DNA of 62,756 nucleotides from Paramagnetospirillum caucaseum (GCF_000342045.1 NZ_AONQ01000025.1:1-62756), one strand, 5' to 3'. Shown: positions 33,144 through 42,180, numbered from the stretch's first letter. Notes: generated from the letters alone by a model not told the origin. Made by a program: numbers and translations.

Positions 33144-33775
33144 AACTGGCGGCGGCTATTTCCGGCGATCTGCGCAAGATCATGGCCGAGGAAATCAAGG
33201 CCGCCGAGGACGCGGTCACCGCCGCCATGCGCCAAGCCGCCGACGGGTTGAAGGCCGACCTCCGCCGCCAGGTTACCGAGGCGGGCATGGGCCAGCGCCT
33301 CGCCAAAACTTGGCGGGCCGAGCTTTATCCCAAGGGTCGCAAAAGCATCAAGGCGGCGGGCTTCGTCTTCACCAGGGCTCCCACCATCATCCGCGCCTTC
33401 GACCAGGGTGCCGTGATCAAATCCAAGCACGGCTTCTGGTTGGCCATTCCCACACCCGCCGCCGGAACCGGCGCCCGCGGCAAGCGCATGACGCCCGGCC
33501 TATGGGAACAGATGCACGGCAGCCGGTTGCGGTTTATCTACCGCCGGGGTGCCCCCTCGCTGCTGGTGGCCGAGAACATGCGGGTCCGCACCGGCAAGCG
33601 GGGTGGTTTCGCCAAGGGCAGCGCCTCGGCACTCCGCTCCGGGCGTGGGATGACCAGTGTGGTGATGTTCATCCTGGTGCCGCAGGTCTCCTTGAAGAAG
33701 CGCCTCGACGTGGACGGCGTCGCCGAGCGGTGGGCTTCGGCGCTGCCGGAGATGATCGTCAGGAATTGGCCGTAA
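33140..33775 (+). CDS. DUF6441-like tail or head-tail protein
   Basis: 211 residues. A helical N-terminus with many Ala/Lys/Arg (residues 1-55) leads to a beta-rich part with KSKHGFWLAIPTPAAGTG and VMFILVPQVSLKKRLD, a plan shared by DUF6441 phage proteins found where lambda has its Z/minor tail gene. It could help connect tail and head. The end is followed directly by an inverted toxin-antitoxin pair. Confidence 0.75.
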   Translation: MKLAAAISGDLRKIMAEEIKAAEDAVTAAMRQAADGLKADLRRQVTEAGMGQRLAKTWRAELYPKGRKSIKAAGFVFTRAPTIIRAFDQGAVIKSKHGFWLAIPTPAAGTGARGKRMTPGLWEQMHGSRLRFIYRRGAPSLLVAENMRVRTGKRGGFAKGSASALRSGRGMTSVVMFILVPQVSLKKRLDVDGVAERWASALPEMIVRNWP

Positions 33776-33781
33776 CGCTGA

Positions 33782-34207
33782 TCAGAACAATCGTGAATCG
33801 AACAAAAAGGGCCGCCGCGATATGACCTGAATGTGTTGTGCGTGGCCATGAAGTGGATTGATCAAGACGTTCCATTCTTCGGGCAGGATGATCGACGGCA
33901 CCCGCAGAATCGCCGATCTCCCCGAGGCGAGCCACGCGTCGCCAAAGGCCCTGGCCGTCTCCACCGCTTGGGGCGGGGCGTCTTCGAATTCCGCGTCGCC
34001 GGTCTCTACCGCGAATAGCCGGTAATCCTCGGGCAGAAGGTCGAGAGGCAGGTCCATATGGACGCGAACCTCAAGAACGGCCAGCGCGGCCGACCCGGCG
34101 CAATACACGGCGGGCCGCCCTGGTGAATTCCAGCGCCCCCCGAACATGCGGGCACCCTCGCCGTCCAGGGCGGAATGGGCCTCACGGGCCAGTCGCCACA
34201 GACGCAT
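33782..34207 (-). CDS. RES-domain toxin
   Basis: 141 residues with the RES-family motifs: RLWRLAREAHSAL, MFGGRWNSPGRPAVY, LAVLEVRVHMDL with the glutamate, and RVPSIILPEEWNVLINPLH with the serine. RES toxins degrade NAD+ by phosphorolysis and stop growth. It overlaps its antitoxin gene by 1 base. The pair lies on the minus strand inside the rightward late operon, so it is an accessory moron likely expressed in the lysogen. Confidence 0.88.
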   Translation of the reverse strand: MRLWRLAREAHSALDGEGARMFGGRWNSPGRPAVYCAGSAALAVLEVRVHMDLPLDLLPEDYRLFAVETGDAEFEDAPPQAVETARAFGDAWLASGRSAILRVPSIILPEEWNVLINPLHGHAQHIQVISRRPFLFDSRLF

Positions 34208-34638
34208 CAGGCGGCGATCCCATGGGCTATGCGGCCCAAAATGATTTCGACTTCACGAGCCCCTTCCTCGGTATCGAGCAGATCGAGGGGAACCTCATTC
34301 GCCAGCGCGCTGGTGGGCCGCCGTAGCCAGCGATGCGCCTTGTCCTGGGTGCCAAAGACTTCCTCGGCGACAGCCAGGACACGGGCGACCCGCATTAGAC
34401 GGTCGGATTGATCCACGGTCAGGGTGCCGATGCGCTCCCGATGGGCAAGAGTCTTGCGCGGCAGCACCACCCGGTCGGTCTCCGCTCGGGACAACCGCCC
34501 CGACTGCATCAGGGCATGGACGGCGTTGACGGGCAGTCCGGCCCGAACGGCGCGAATCAGGTCGAACTGATTGACGATCAGCGAACCGACGACCGAAGGG
34601 CCTCCGACGACGTCGATGATGGCGGTTGGCGTGGGCAT
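34207..34638 (-). CDS. Xre/MbcA/ParS-type antitoxin
   Basis: 143 residues. The C-terminal domain ARVLAVAEEVFGTQDKAHRW, LRRPTSALANEVPLDLLDTE and GAREVEIILGRIAHG is the DUF2384/Xre antitoxin that blocks the RES active site; the N-terminal part holds a likely HTH for autoregulation. AAGGAGAG precedes the ATG at 34638. It lies upstream of and overlaps the toxin gene, the usual order. Confidence 0.88.
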   Translation of the reverse strand: MPTPTAIIDVVGGPSVVGSLIVNQFDLIRAVRAGLPVNAVHALMQSGRLSRAETDRVVLPRKTLAHRERIGTLTVDQSDRLMRVARVLAVAEEVFGTQDKAHRWLRRPTSALANEVPLDLLDTEEGAREVEIILGRIAHGIAA

Positions 34639-34665
34639 AACGGCTCTCCTTGGCGATATGCCCAG

Positions 34666-34693
34666 TATGTACGTGCAAATGGCCGAAATGCAA
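34666..34693 (-). promoter_or_regulatory. Promoter candidate of the toxin-antitoxin operon
   Basis: On the minus strand TTGCAT (34693-34688) and TACATA (34671-34666) are separated by 16 bases. Two ATGCAA-like halves (34675-34681 region and 34688-34693) could be an autoregulatory site. The element overlaps the start region of the rightward tail gene. Confidence 0.4.
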
Positions 34694-34705
34694 GGGTGAT
34701 GATCC

Positions 34706-35134
34706 ATGCCAACCGTCCGCGAACAGATCCTCGCCGCCCTGCTGGTGCGGCTGGAAACGGTGCCCGGTGCCACGGTCAAACGGGAGGCGCCTTTGCCGGA
34801 AGCGGTCCCCGCCGGTGGCCTGATCATCCTGCGTGACGGTGATCCCGGCGACCCGGAGGTGCTGCTATCACCGCTCTCCTATCTCTGGGAACACCAGACC
34901 GAGGTCGAGGTGATCATCCAGCGTGGTGCCTCCGACGAAAGCGCTGCTTTGGACACCTTGCTGACGGCGGTAGGGGCGGCGCTGGCCGCCGACCGTTCCC
35001 TCGGTGGTCTGGCGGAATGGCTAGACTGGGGCGCTCCCAAGACTTCCGGCCTAGCCATCGACGGAGCTGCTGCCCTGCGCGGCGCCACGGTACCGATCAC
35101 CATCCATTACGGCTCCAGCGACCCGCTGGGCTGA
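34706..35134 (+). CDS. Tail completion/terminator-like protein
   Basis: 142 residues (MPTVREQILAALLVRLETVP onward). The length, the beta-helix-beta pattern and its position before the tail tube gene match gpU/gp-like tail terminator proteins, which cap the tail and bind the head. A short stretch of about 60 bases separates it from the antitoxin start on the other strand. Confidence 0.75.
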   Translation: MPTVREQILAALLVRLETVPGATVKREAPLPEAVPAGGLIILRDGDPGDPEVLLSPLSYLWEHQTEVEVIIQRGASDESAALDTLLTAVGAALAADRSLGGLAEWLDWGAPKTSGLAIDGAAALRGATVPITIHYGSSDPLG

Positions 35135-35161
35135 GCCACATCTTATATATGGGAGTTCCCC

Positions 35162-36121
35162 ATGGCGAAAACTCGGGCCTATGGCGCCGATTGCATCCTG
35201 CTGGCCGCCTTCGAGACGGTTTATGGCACCCTGCCTGCCGATGGCTATACCCGGCTGTCGTTCAAGGAATCGAGCCTGGGGGCCGAGCGTCCGCTGGGCT
35301 ACGACCCGCTGCTGGGCCAGGGCCGTGACGCCCAGGACCCGTTCTACGAGGCGATCAAGGACGAAGGCGAAATCGGCGTGCCGCTGGATGTGCGGGCGCT
35401 CGGCTTCTGGCTGAAGGGTCTGTTTGGCACCCCCGCCACCGCCGATAACGGTGACGGCACCTTCGACCATGTATTCACCTCGGGCGGCACGCTGCCCAGC
35501 CTCGCCATCGAGGTCGGCCATGCCCAACTGGCGGTACCGAAATTCTTCCGCCATGGCGGGGCCAAGCTGGACAAGCTGTCCTTCGATATGGCCCGCTCCG
35601 GTGCCGCCAACGCCACCCTCTCGGTGATCGCCCAGGGCGAGGCCGAGTCCGCCACCACCATTGATGCCACCCCGACCACCTTCGCCCTGAAGCGGTTCAG
35701 CCAGGGCAGCGGTGCCATCCGGGTCGGCGGTGGCCAACTGGCCAACGTGGTGGGCGGCAAGCTGTCGTTTTCCAACAACCTGGAGCGGGTCGAGACCATC
35801 CGCGCCGACGGGCTGATCGACGGTGTTGATGAGACCGAGGCTACCGCCGAGGGTTCGGTGGATGTCCGCTTCGGTACCGACACCACGCTGACGTCCGCCA
35901 TCGCCGCCGAGAGCCCGGTGGAAATGGAATACGGTTTCACCATCCCCGGCTCGCCCTTCGCGCTGACCTTCCATCTGCCCCGTGTCTTTCTGCCCAAGAA
36001 GAAGCAGGAGATCAAAGGTCCCGGCGGCATCCAGGCCAGTTACGACTGGCGGGCGGCCCGCGGTCCGGTGGCCGGGTATCTGCTGCGGGTCACCCTGGTC
36101 AACGACGTCTCCTCCTATTGA
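35162..36121 (+). CDS. Tail tube protein (phage_tube family)
   Basis: 319 residues, beta-rich, with FETVYGTLPADGYTRLSFKE and SLAIEVGHAQLAVPKFFRHG; a C-terminal immunoglobulin-like part GPGGIQASYDWRAARG. It forms the stacked rings of the non-contractile tail. Its position between the tail terminator and the chaperone pair is standard. Confidence 0.9.
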   Translation: MAKTRAYGADCILLAAFETVYGTLPADGYTRLSFKESSLGAERPLGYDPLLGQGRDAQDPFYEAIKDEGEIGVPLDVRALGFWLKGLFGTPATADNGDGTFDHVFTSGGTLPSLAIEVGHAQLAVPKFFRHGGAKLDKLSFDMARSGAANATLSVIAQGEAESATTIDATPTTFALKRFSQGSGAIRVGGGQLANVVGGKLSFSNNLERVETIRADGLIDGVDETEATAEGSVDVRFGTDTTLTSAIAAESPVEMEYGFTIPGSPFALTFHLPRVFLPKKKQEIKGPGGIQASYDWRAARGPVAGYLLRVTLVNDVSSY

Positions 36122-36132
36122 AGGCGGCTCCC

Positions 36133-36648
36133 ATGATCCGACTCTCCCTGCCTAAGGAGCCGTACTGGCTCGATCTGCCCCATGGGGTGCGGGTGTTCGT
36201 GCGCCCGCTCAATACGGCTGTCTACGAGGCCGCCCGGTCGCGGGGCTGGCGCATGGCCCGCGCCATCGCCGCCGAGCATGCCGATCTGAAAGCCGCCGGG
36301 GCCGATATTACCGGCCTGCCGGATCTGTCTGACGAGGACGCCCTGGCCGGACTGTCGCAGATGCTGTTCGCGCAGGGCCTCGCTCGTTCCGCCATCACCA
36401 AATGGGAGGGCGTGCTGGACGAGGCCGATCAACCGGCGGAAGTCACCGACACCGCCATCGCCGAGTTGATGCAGCTTCCCCGCATGGCCGAGTCCTTCGT
36501 CGTCCAGTACACCGAAACCCACGAAGCGGTCATCGCCGAGGGAAACGTCTCCAGGCCCGCGCCGAATGGCACTTCGGCGGCGGGCCTGACTACTGCCGAG
36601 GCTGCGGCGGAAACTGCGACTGCCCCTACGACCGCAACGCCCCCCTGA
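36133..36648 (+). CDS. Tail assembly chaperone, short product (gpG-like)
   Basis: 171 residues. It has a helical core (AVYEAARSRGWRMARAIAAE and LPRMAESFVVQYTETHEA) and a disordered Thr/Ala-rich tail after residue 138, which is the part replaced by frameshifting. The chaperone binds the tape measure during tail assembly. A larger product arises by a -1 shift at 36540-36546. Confidence 0.88.
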   Translation: MIRLSLPKEPYWLDLPHGVRVFVRPLNTAVYEAARSRGWRMARAIAAEHADLKAAGADITGLPDLSDEDALAGLSQMLFAQGLARSAITKWEGVLDEADQPAEVTDTAIAELMQLPRMAESFVVQYTETHEAVIAEGNVSRPAPNGTSAAGLTTAEAAAETATAPTTATPP

Positions 36649-36860
36649 CCGAAGCAGGCTGGCAAGCCTGGGAATTGCTGACCGGCGCCATCGGCGCTAT
36701 TCGCATCGGCCCCCGTGGCGGCATCACCGGCCTCGACCTTCCGGCCCTGCTGATCCAGGCGAAGGCACTCGGCTACGATGAAACCCTGCTGGCTCGGCTG
36801 CTGCCCTTCGCCGAGCGGGGGATGGTGGTGGGAGCGGCAAAGCAGCAAACCGAGACCTGA
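36133..36860 (+). CDS. Tail assembly chaperone, -1 frameshift product (gpGT-like)
   Basis: A second frame (-1) is open from 36402 to 36860 and encodes WHFGGGPDYCRG, LTEAGWQAWELLTGAI and PRGGITGLDLPALLIQ. If ribosomes slip at 36540-36546, the fusion has 138 residues of G followed by 104 residues of T, 242 in total. The T part is expected to bind the tape measure protein, as in lambda. Its cysteine-rich start (YCRGCGGNCDC) could bind a metal. Confidence 0.82.
36540..36546 (+). promoter_or_regulatory. -1 programmed frameshift site GGGAAAC with downstream stem-loop
   Basis: G GGA AAC is in the zero frame, the XXXYYYZ pattern, where GGA and AAC can both re-pair one base back. Six bases after it begins a long stem: 36553-36564 (AGGCCCGCGCCG) pairs with 36575-36587 (CGGCGGCGGGCCT) with one bulged base and a 10-base loop. 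The arrangement matches known frameshift stimulators. Confidence 0.85.
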
Positions 36861-36863
36861 TCC

Positions 36864-39848
36864 ATGGCCACCAAATCCGTCTCCATCCGCCTGTCCCTGC
36901 AGGACGGCGAAACCGTTCGGCGTAGCCTGATCCAACTGGGTAACGACGGCCAGAAGGCGCTGGCCCGGATCGAGACGGCGGCGCAACCGGCGTCGAAGTC
37001 ATTGCTAGCCATGAATGCCGTCAGCCAGGATATCCAGGGCGGCATGGCGGGGTTCGCCTCGCGCCTCGGCCCCATCGGCTCGGTGATGATGGCGCTGGGC
37101 CCGGCCGGGCTGGCGGCGGGCGCGGCCATCGGCTTCTTCGGCAAGGCCATGGTCGAGTCCACCATCAAGGTAGAAAGCCTGGAGGCCCGGCTCAAGGGTT
37201 TGGTCGGCGCCGCCGCCTTGACCGAAACCACCTCGTATCTCTATGCCCAAGCCCAGAAGACCGGCACGGCGCTGGAGACGGTGGTCGGGGCCTATTCCCG
37301 GTTGGCGGCGTTGCAGAAGGCCGGGATCATCACCACCGGCGAGAGCCGCGCCCTGCTGGAGGGCTTCCAGTCCACCGCCATTGCCCTGGGCGCCTCGTCC
37401 GAACAGTTGGAGCAATCGCTGTTCGGTCTGGCCCAGGGGCTGTCGTCGGGGACACTGCGGGCCGAGGAACTCAACCAGATCGTCGAGCCCATGCCGGGGC
37501 TGTTGCAGGCCCTGGACCGCGCCGCCGCTCTGCCCTCGGGCGGGTTCCGCCAGATGGTCACCCAGGGCAAGGTCACGGCGGATTTCTTCCGCGACACCTT
37601 GATCAAGGCGCTGCGGGGCTTTGACGAGGCGGCCAAGGAAAGCGCCGACACCGCCGAGCGCTCCTTCACCCGCATGGCCAATGCCTGGCAGGGCTTCACC
37701 AACGCCCCCTGGCTGCGCAAGGTTCTGTCGGGCGGCGCCAATGCCGGGGCGGCGACGCTGGAATCGCTGACGCCGGGCGAATCCACCGTCAAGTCGCGGC
37801 TGGCCGATCTGGATCGGCGCATCGCCGCCCTGGGGGGCGAGCAGGCGCTCGACAAGCCGCTGCCCGCCGGCACCCATTCGGTGGTGGTGCAGGCGGTCAG
37901 GGAGGAGAACGAGGAACTGCGCCGCCTGCTGGCCGAGCGCCAGGATGTCGCCGCTGATCTCGACGAGATCACCCGCAAGCGGGCGGGCATGGAAGCCCAT
38001 GCCAAGATGGAGCGCGACCGGGTCCGGGCCGAGCAGCGCGAGCCCAGCTATCTGGAGAAGCTGACCGACCTCAAATTCGAGGTGGAATGGCAGGAGAGGC
38101 TCAACACGGCCCGCGCCGCCGGTAACGCCGAGTTCTCCCGCACCAAGGCCCAATACGAGGCCGCCAAGGGCTTTCGCCAGATCGAGAAGGAGCTGTTCCA
38201 GCAAGGTGGCGTCTATCGCACCCAGCCCAAGGAACAGGAGATCAAGGATCTGCTGGCCCGCGAGGCCGAAGCCAAGGGGGCGGGAGAGATGTCCGCCCAG
38301 GCCCAGGCCGAGGTGCTGGGCTTAAACCTCCAGGCCCGTGGCCAGGAACGTCTGGCTGAAGCCGCCCGCACCGGCGGACAGGCCCAGATCGACGCGGCCA
38401 GAGCCGCCAAGGTGCTGGAGTTCGCCTTCAAGAATAACGGCGCGGCGGTGGCCGAATACGACCGGGCGCTGCGCCGCATCGACGCCGCCAAGCTGCTGGA
38501 ACAGACCAACGGCCTGATCCGCACCATGGGGCAGGAAGCCGCCGCCAATGACCGCCTCGCCGATGCGGCCAAAGGCTCGGTGGCCGACACCATTCTGGCG
38601 GAACGGACCAACTGGCTGGCCGAGCAGGCTTCCAAGGGGCTGACCGATGCCAATGGCGACTTGGCAGCCTCCTACGCCCAGGTTCAGAAATCGCGCGCCA
38701 ACAGCGAAGCGGCCCGCGCCGTCGCCGATCTGGAACGCGAGATCAATGCCCAGGTTCGTCTGGCCGAGGCGGTGCGCAGCAGTGAACGCACCAAAGTCCG
38801 CGACGTCACCATCGACAATGATGTCGCCAAATTCGCCCGCGGCCACAAGCTGGCCGAGGATGATCCCAAGGTGGATGAGTACCGGGCGGCCCGCTCGCGG
38901 CAATACGCCGAAGCGGTCAAGGACGAGGCCCGCCAAACCACGCTGGCCTATGACGCCACGCAGCGGTTTGCCGAGGAACTGGCCAAGCTCAACGAGCAGC
39001 GGGCCAGCGGCGCTTTGTCGGAAGAGGCCTATACCCGCCGTTATCGGGAATTGGAGCAGGACAAACTGGCCGCCAGCCGCGATTGGCAGGACGGCGCCAT
39101 CCGGGCGGTGCGGGCCTATGCCGACGAAGCCAGCAACGCGGCGGCTTCAGCAGAGCGGGCCATGTCGGGGGCCTTGCGGGCCAGCGAGGATGCCTTCGTC
39201 AAATGGGCCATGACCGGCAAGCTGGCCGGGCAGGATCTATTCAACAGCCTGGCCGAGGAGGCCCTGCGCGCCGCCTGGCGCATGTCGGTGGTGGCGCCCA
39301 TCTTCGGTGGAGCCGGCGGCGGCATCTTCGGTTCCATGATCAGCGGCCTCGGTGGTTGGATCTCCGGTGGCAGCGGTGGCACCAGCAGCGGTTCCGTCCC
39401 GGTGCCGGACACCGGCGCTTTCGCCATCGCCCATACCGGCGGCTTGATCGGTCTCGACCGGCTGGAGACACGGTCGTTCGATCCGGCGGTGTTCATCGGC
39501 GCGCCTCGCTTCCATCGGGGCGGCCTAGTTCCCGGTGAGGTGCCGATCATCGCCCAGAAGGGTGAGGAGGTGCTGACGCGGGGCGATCCTCGTCATCGCT
39601 TCAACCTGCGCCCCCGCGACGATGCCCCGGTGATGGTCAGTGTGCCGGTCTCGGTCAATATCCAGACGCCCCAGGGCACCCAGGCACGCACTGCGCAGCG
39701 CCGCGATTCCGGCGGCGGTCTGACGCTCGACATCATCGTCGAGCAGATCACCGACGCCATGTCCGGCGACATCGTCCGCGGCCAGGGCATTGCTCCGGTG
39801 CTGGAGCGCCAGTACGGACTCAACCGCGCCAACGGGGCTTATCGATGA
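36864..39848 (+). CDS. Tail tape measure protein
   Basis: 994 residues. Hydrophobic segment SVMMALGPAGLAAGAAIGFF near residue 75, then long helical coiled-coil regions rich in Ala, Glu and Arg, and a C-terminal lambda-type part with FVKWAMTGKLAGQDLF and VVAPIFGGAGGGIFGSMI. It sets tail length and passes through the membrane on injection. It is the largest tail gene, in the expected place. Confidence 0.92.
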   Translation: MATKSVSIRLSLQDGETVRRSLIQLGNDGQKALARIETAAQPASKSLLAMNAVSQDIQGGMAGFASRLGPIGSVMMALGPAGLAAGAAIGFFGKAMVESTIKVESLEARLKGLVGAAALTETTSYLYAQAQKTGTALETVVGAYSRLAALQKAGIITTGESRALLEGFQSTAIALGASSEQLEQSLFGLAQGLSSGTLRAEELNQIVEPMPGLLQALDRAAALPSGGFRQMVTQGKVTADFFRDTLIKALRGFDEAAKESADTAERSFTRMANAWQGFTNAPWLRKVLSGGANAGAATLESLTPGESTVKSRLADLDRRIAALGGEQALDKPLPAGTHSVVVQAVREENEELRRLLAERQDVAADLDEITRKRAGMEAHAKMERDRVRAEQREPSYLEKLTDLKFEVEWQERLNTARAAGNAEFSRTKAQYEAAKGFRQIEKELFQQGGVYRTQPKEQEIKDLLAREAEAKGAGEMSAQAQAEVLGLNLQARGQERLAEAARTGGQAQIDAARAAKVLEFAFKNNGAAVAEYDRALRRIDAAKLLEQTNGLIRTMGQEAAANDRLADAAKGSVADTILAERTNWLAEQASKGLTDANGDLAASYAQVQKSRANSEAARAVADLEREINAQVRLAEAVRSSERTKVRDVTIDNDVAKFARGHKLAEDDPKVDEYRAARSRQYAEAVKDEARQTTLAYDATQRFAEELAKLNEQRASGALSEEAYTRRYRELEQDKLAASRDWQDGAIRAVRAYADEASNAAASAERAMSGALRASEDAFVKWAMTGKLAGQDLFNSLAEEALRAAWRMSVVAPIFGGAGGGIFGSMISGLGGWISGGSGGTSSGSVPVPDTGAFAIAHTGGLIGLDRLETRSFDPAVFIGAPRFHRGGLVPGEVPIIAQKGEEVLTRGDPRHRFNLRPRDDAPVMVSVPVSVNIQTPQGTQARTAQRRDSGGGLTLDIIVEQITDAMSGDIVRGQGIAPVLERQYGLNRANGAYR

Positions 39849-40321
39849 TCCGCTTTCCCGCCACCCTGCCCATGCCGCTGGCGGAGCCCTACGCGGTCAA
39901 GCCCGCCGACGGGGTGGTCCGCACCGATATGGAGCAGGGACCGGCCCGCCAGCGCCGCGAGTTCACCCAAGTTCCGACCAAAATTCCGGTGAAATGGCGC
40001 TTCACCGATGCCCAATACGCGGTGTTCGACGCCTGGTACCAGTGGAAGGGCAAGGCCGGGGCAGAGTGGTTCGTGATCCCGCTGCGCAGCGGTCTTGGCG
40101 TGATCGACCATGTCGCCCGCTTCACCAAACAGTACGAGGCGCCGCTGTCCTCGGGCGGTTTCTGGCTGGTGACGGTGGAACTGGAAGTCCGTGACCGCCC
40201 GGTCCTATCTGAGGCCGAACTCGACATCCTGCTGGATTCTTCTTGGACCGACCTGTCCGGCGCGGTCACCGGCCTCGATTCCCTCGCCAATATCATCCTG
40301 TCCGATCACATCGGAGCCTGA
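39845..40321 (+). CDS. Minor tail protein (gpM-like)
   Basis: 158 residues, start overlapping the tape measure stop (ATGA). FTDAQYAVFDAWYQWKGKAG and WFVIPLRSGLGVIDHVARFT are typical of the gpM/phage_min_tail-type beta-rich tail-tip proteins. The position next to the tape measure fits a distal tail role. Confidence 0.75.
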   Translation: MIRFPATLPMPLAEPYAVKPADGVVRTDMEQGPARQRREFTQVPTKIPVKWRFTDAQYAVFDAWYQWKGKAGAEWFVIPLRSGLGVIDHVARFTKQYEAPLSSGGFWLVTVELEVRDRPVLSEAELDILLDSSWTDLSGAVTGLDSLANIILSDHIGA

Positions 40322-40324
40322 TCC

Positions 40325-41368
40325 ATGACCATCAAGGACGACCTTCTCGCCGCCACCGCCAAGGCCGACGGGGCGGCGCAGATTCTGCACGACGTCGCCC
40401 ATGGCCCCGCCACGGGGGCAGGCAGCACCGTGGCCACCGGTACTGGCTCGGTCAAGACGGTGGCCAAGGCGATGGCCGATATGGAAGCCGACATCACCAG
40501 CCGGATCGGCTCCATCGATCAGGCGGTCACCGATACCGCCGCCGATGCCGAGGCGGCTGCCTTGTCCGCTGCCATTGCCCAGGCCAGCGAATTGGCTGCT
40601 GCCGCCTCGGCCAGCGCAGCCCAGGTGGCCAAGGTCACCTGGAAAGGACCCTGGTCCGCCGTCACCGCCTATGCCGTGCATGACGCGGTATCCTTAAGCG
40701 GCTCGTCCTATGTCGCCATTGCTCCCGGCACCAACCAGCCGCCGCCCGATGTGGCCTATTGGCAGGTTCTGGCCGCCAAGGGTCTCGACGGCATCGGAGC
40801 CGGCGACATGCTGGCAGCCCAGAATCTCGCCGATTTGCCCGACAAGGCGGCGGCCCGGAGCAATCTCGGCCTGGCGATCGGCACCCATGTTCAGGCCCAT
40901 GATGCTGAACTGGATGCCCTGGCCGGTCTGGTCAGCGCCGCCAACAAGCTGCCCTATTTCACCGGAGGGGGCAGCGCTGCCCTGGCGGACCTGACCGCCG
41001 CCGGCCGCGCCCTGCTCGACGATGTGGATGCTGCGGCTCAGCGTACCACATTGGGCCTGTCCGACGCGGCCACCACCACGGTGGCGACCATCCGGGCCGG
41101 GGTGGACGTCTCCAGCCGGGTGGCCAAGACCGGGGATACCATGACCGGGTCGTTGACGGCACCGGGCTTCACCACATCGGGAAGCTCCTCCACCGCTACC
41201 GGCTTCAAAATCGCCAGCGGCACCGACCTCGCCAATATCTTCGCCCGCCAGCTGTCGCTGGGCGGCAGCCTCAGCGGCAACCTGACCAACGGCGTGCTGA
41301 CGCTGTCGGGCGGCTATTGCTCCTACTGCTCGTACTGCACCTGCGCGTGCAGCGACTGCTCCTGCTGA
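40325..41368 (+). CDS. Tail-fibre-like protein with cysteine-rich C-terminal tail
   Basis: 347 residues. A helical N-terminus (1-90) is followed by a carbohydrate-binding-like stretch ([19 protein letters not shown] and [18 protein letters not shown]), fibre repeats ([19 protein letters not shown]) and a Ser/Thr/Gly-rich shaft. The last 19 residues, [19 protein letters not shown], hold seven cysteines (332, 335, 338, 340, 342, 345, 347), and no cysteine occurs earlier in the protein. It starts 3 bases after the gpM-like gene and is followed by an unknown protein and two radical SAM/SPASM enzymes. I infer that the tail is a precursor-like substrate of those enzymes. Confidence 0.85.
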   Translation: MTIKDDLLAATAKADGAAQILHDVAHGPATGAGSTVATGTGSVKTVAKAMADMEADITSRIGSIDQAVTDTAADAEAAALSAAIAQASELAAAASASAAQVAKVTWKGPWSAVTAYAVHDAVSLSGSSYVAIAPGTNQPPPDVAYWQVLAAKGLDGIGAGDMLAAQNLADLPDKAAARSNLGLAIGTHVQAHDAELDALAGLVSAANKLPYFTGGGSAALADLTAAGRALLDDVDAAAQRTTLGLSDAATTTVATIRAGVDVSSRVAKTGDTMTGSLTAPGFTTSGSSSTATGFKIASGTDLANIFARQLSLGGSLSGNLTNGVLTLSGGYCSYCSYCTCACSDCSC

Positions 41369-41382
41369 ACCGGGGAATCGCC

Positions 41383-42180
41383 ATGTCCATCAGCTATACG
41401 GTCACCGGCAAGGTCGGCGTCGGCTTTGCCGTCAGCGTCTCCGCCTCGGGATTTACGAGCCGGGTCTATTCGGAGGATTCCTATCATTTCGGCTCCCCAG
41501 GAACGGTGGCGCCGGTTGACGGAGATACTCTTCACCCTGATCTGGCCGGGAAAAGCATATTTGTTGGTCCCGAGATACCATTCGACTGGGACTGCTTCCA
41601 GACGTTGACCGAGGTTTCGGATCGCGCGTGCATCGTGTTCCCCCTCCATTATCGGGGTCAGGTCGAAGCGCCATACAACCGTGATCTCGACACCTACCTG
41701 TCGAAGCGGTCTGGGGCCGACGAGTTCATCAAAAACAGGGTTCATACTGCATTTCACCTCTACGTGCCCGAGAAGGGATGCAGCTTCACCGACTGCGCCC
41801 TGCATGCCTTCATCGGCTCGGACTATCCCCTGATCACCAACGTGGAGATGGTGGCCAGAACCGCAGACGAGATCAGGGCTTCGGCGATGCCGGGATTGAA
41901 GCTGTCCGGCCCGTCCGGGATCAGCCCGGAAGCGTATGCCCTTATCCAGGTGGTGGCGACCAATGCGGATGGCAGCATTCGGGACACCGTGTCCAGCACG
42001 GTATTCCTGGAAGAGGTCAACGGCTATCTGCCCAAGCGGCGGGTTGACCTGGTCAACGGCGTCGGACAGTTCCGAGTCGGCGCCCTCGGCCTGGTCAGTG
42101 GCGATACCGTGCGGGTCAAGGCCGGGTTTCGCTTCTACACCGGCCTGGCCGACATCACCCTTCCGGTCGGGGAGGTGTGA
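41383..42180 (+). CDS. Unknown protein between the Cys-tailed fibre and the radical SAM genes
   Basis: 265 residues from the ATG at 41383 (GGGGAAT upstream). N-terminal part beta-rich with aromatic residues, a middle stretch with CFQ, RACIVF and KGCSFTDCALH, and a C-terminal Ig-like segment (QVVATNADGSIRDTVSSTVF, then VSGDTVRVKAGFRFYTG). No family recognised. It could be a fibre tip or receptor-binding partner, a chaperone or a scaffold for modification. The stop overlaps the start of the first radical SAM gene. Confidence 0.75.
   Translation: MSISYTVTGKVGVGFAVSVSASGFTSRVYSEDSYHFGSPGTVAPVDGDTLHPDLAGKSIFVGPEIPFDWDCFQTLTEVSDRACIVFPLHYRGQVEAPYNRDLDTYLSKRSGADEFIKNRVHTAFHLYVPEKGCSFTDCALHAFIGSDYPLITNVEMVARTADEIRASAMPGLKLSGPSGISPEAYALIQVVATNADGSIRDTVSSTVFLEEVNGYLPKRRVDLVNGVGQFRVGALGLVSGDTVRVKAGFRFYTGLADITLPVGEV

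Noticed and set aside
34207-34827. Longer antitoxin starting at 34827
   Set aside because: The extension overlaps the rightward tail gene start, contains the likely promoter and has no ribosome-binding site; AAGGAGAG supports 34638.
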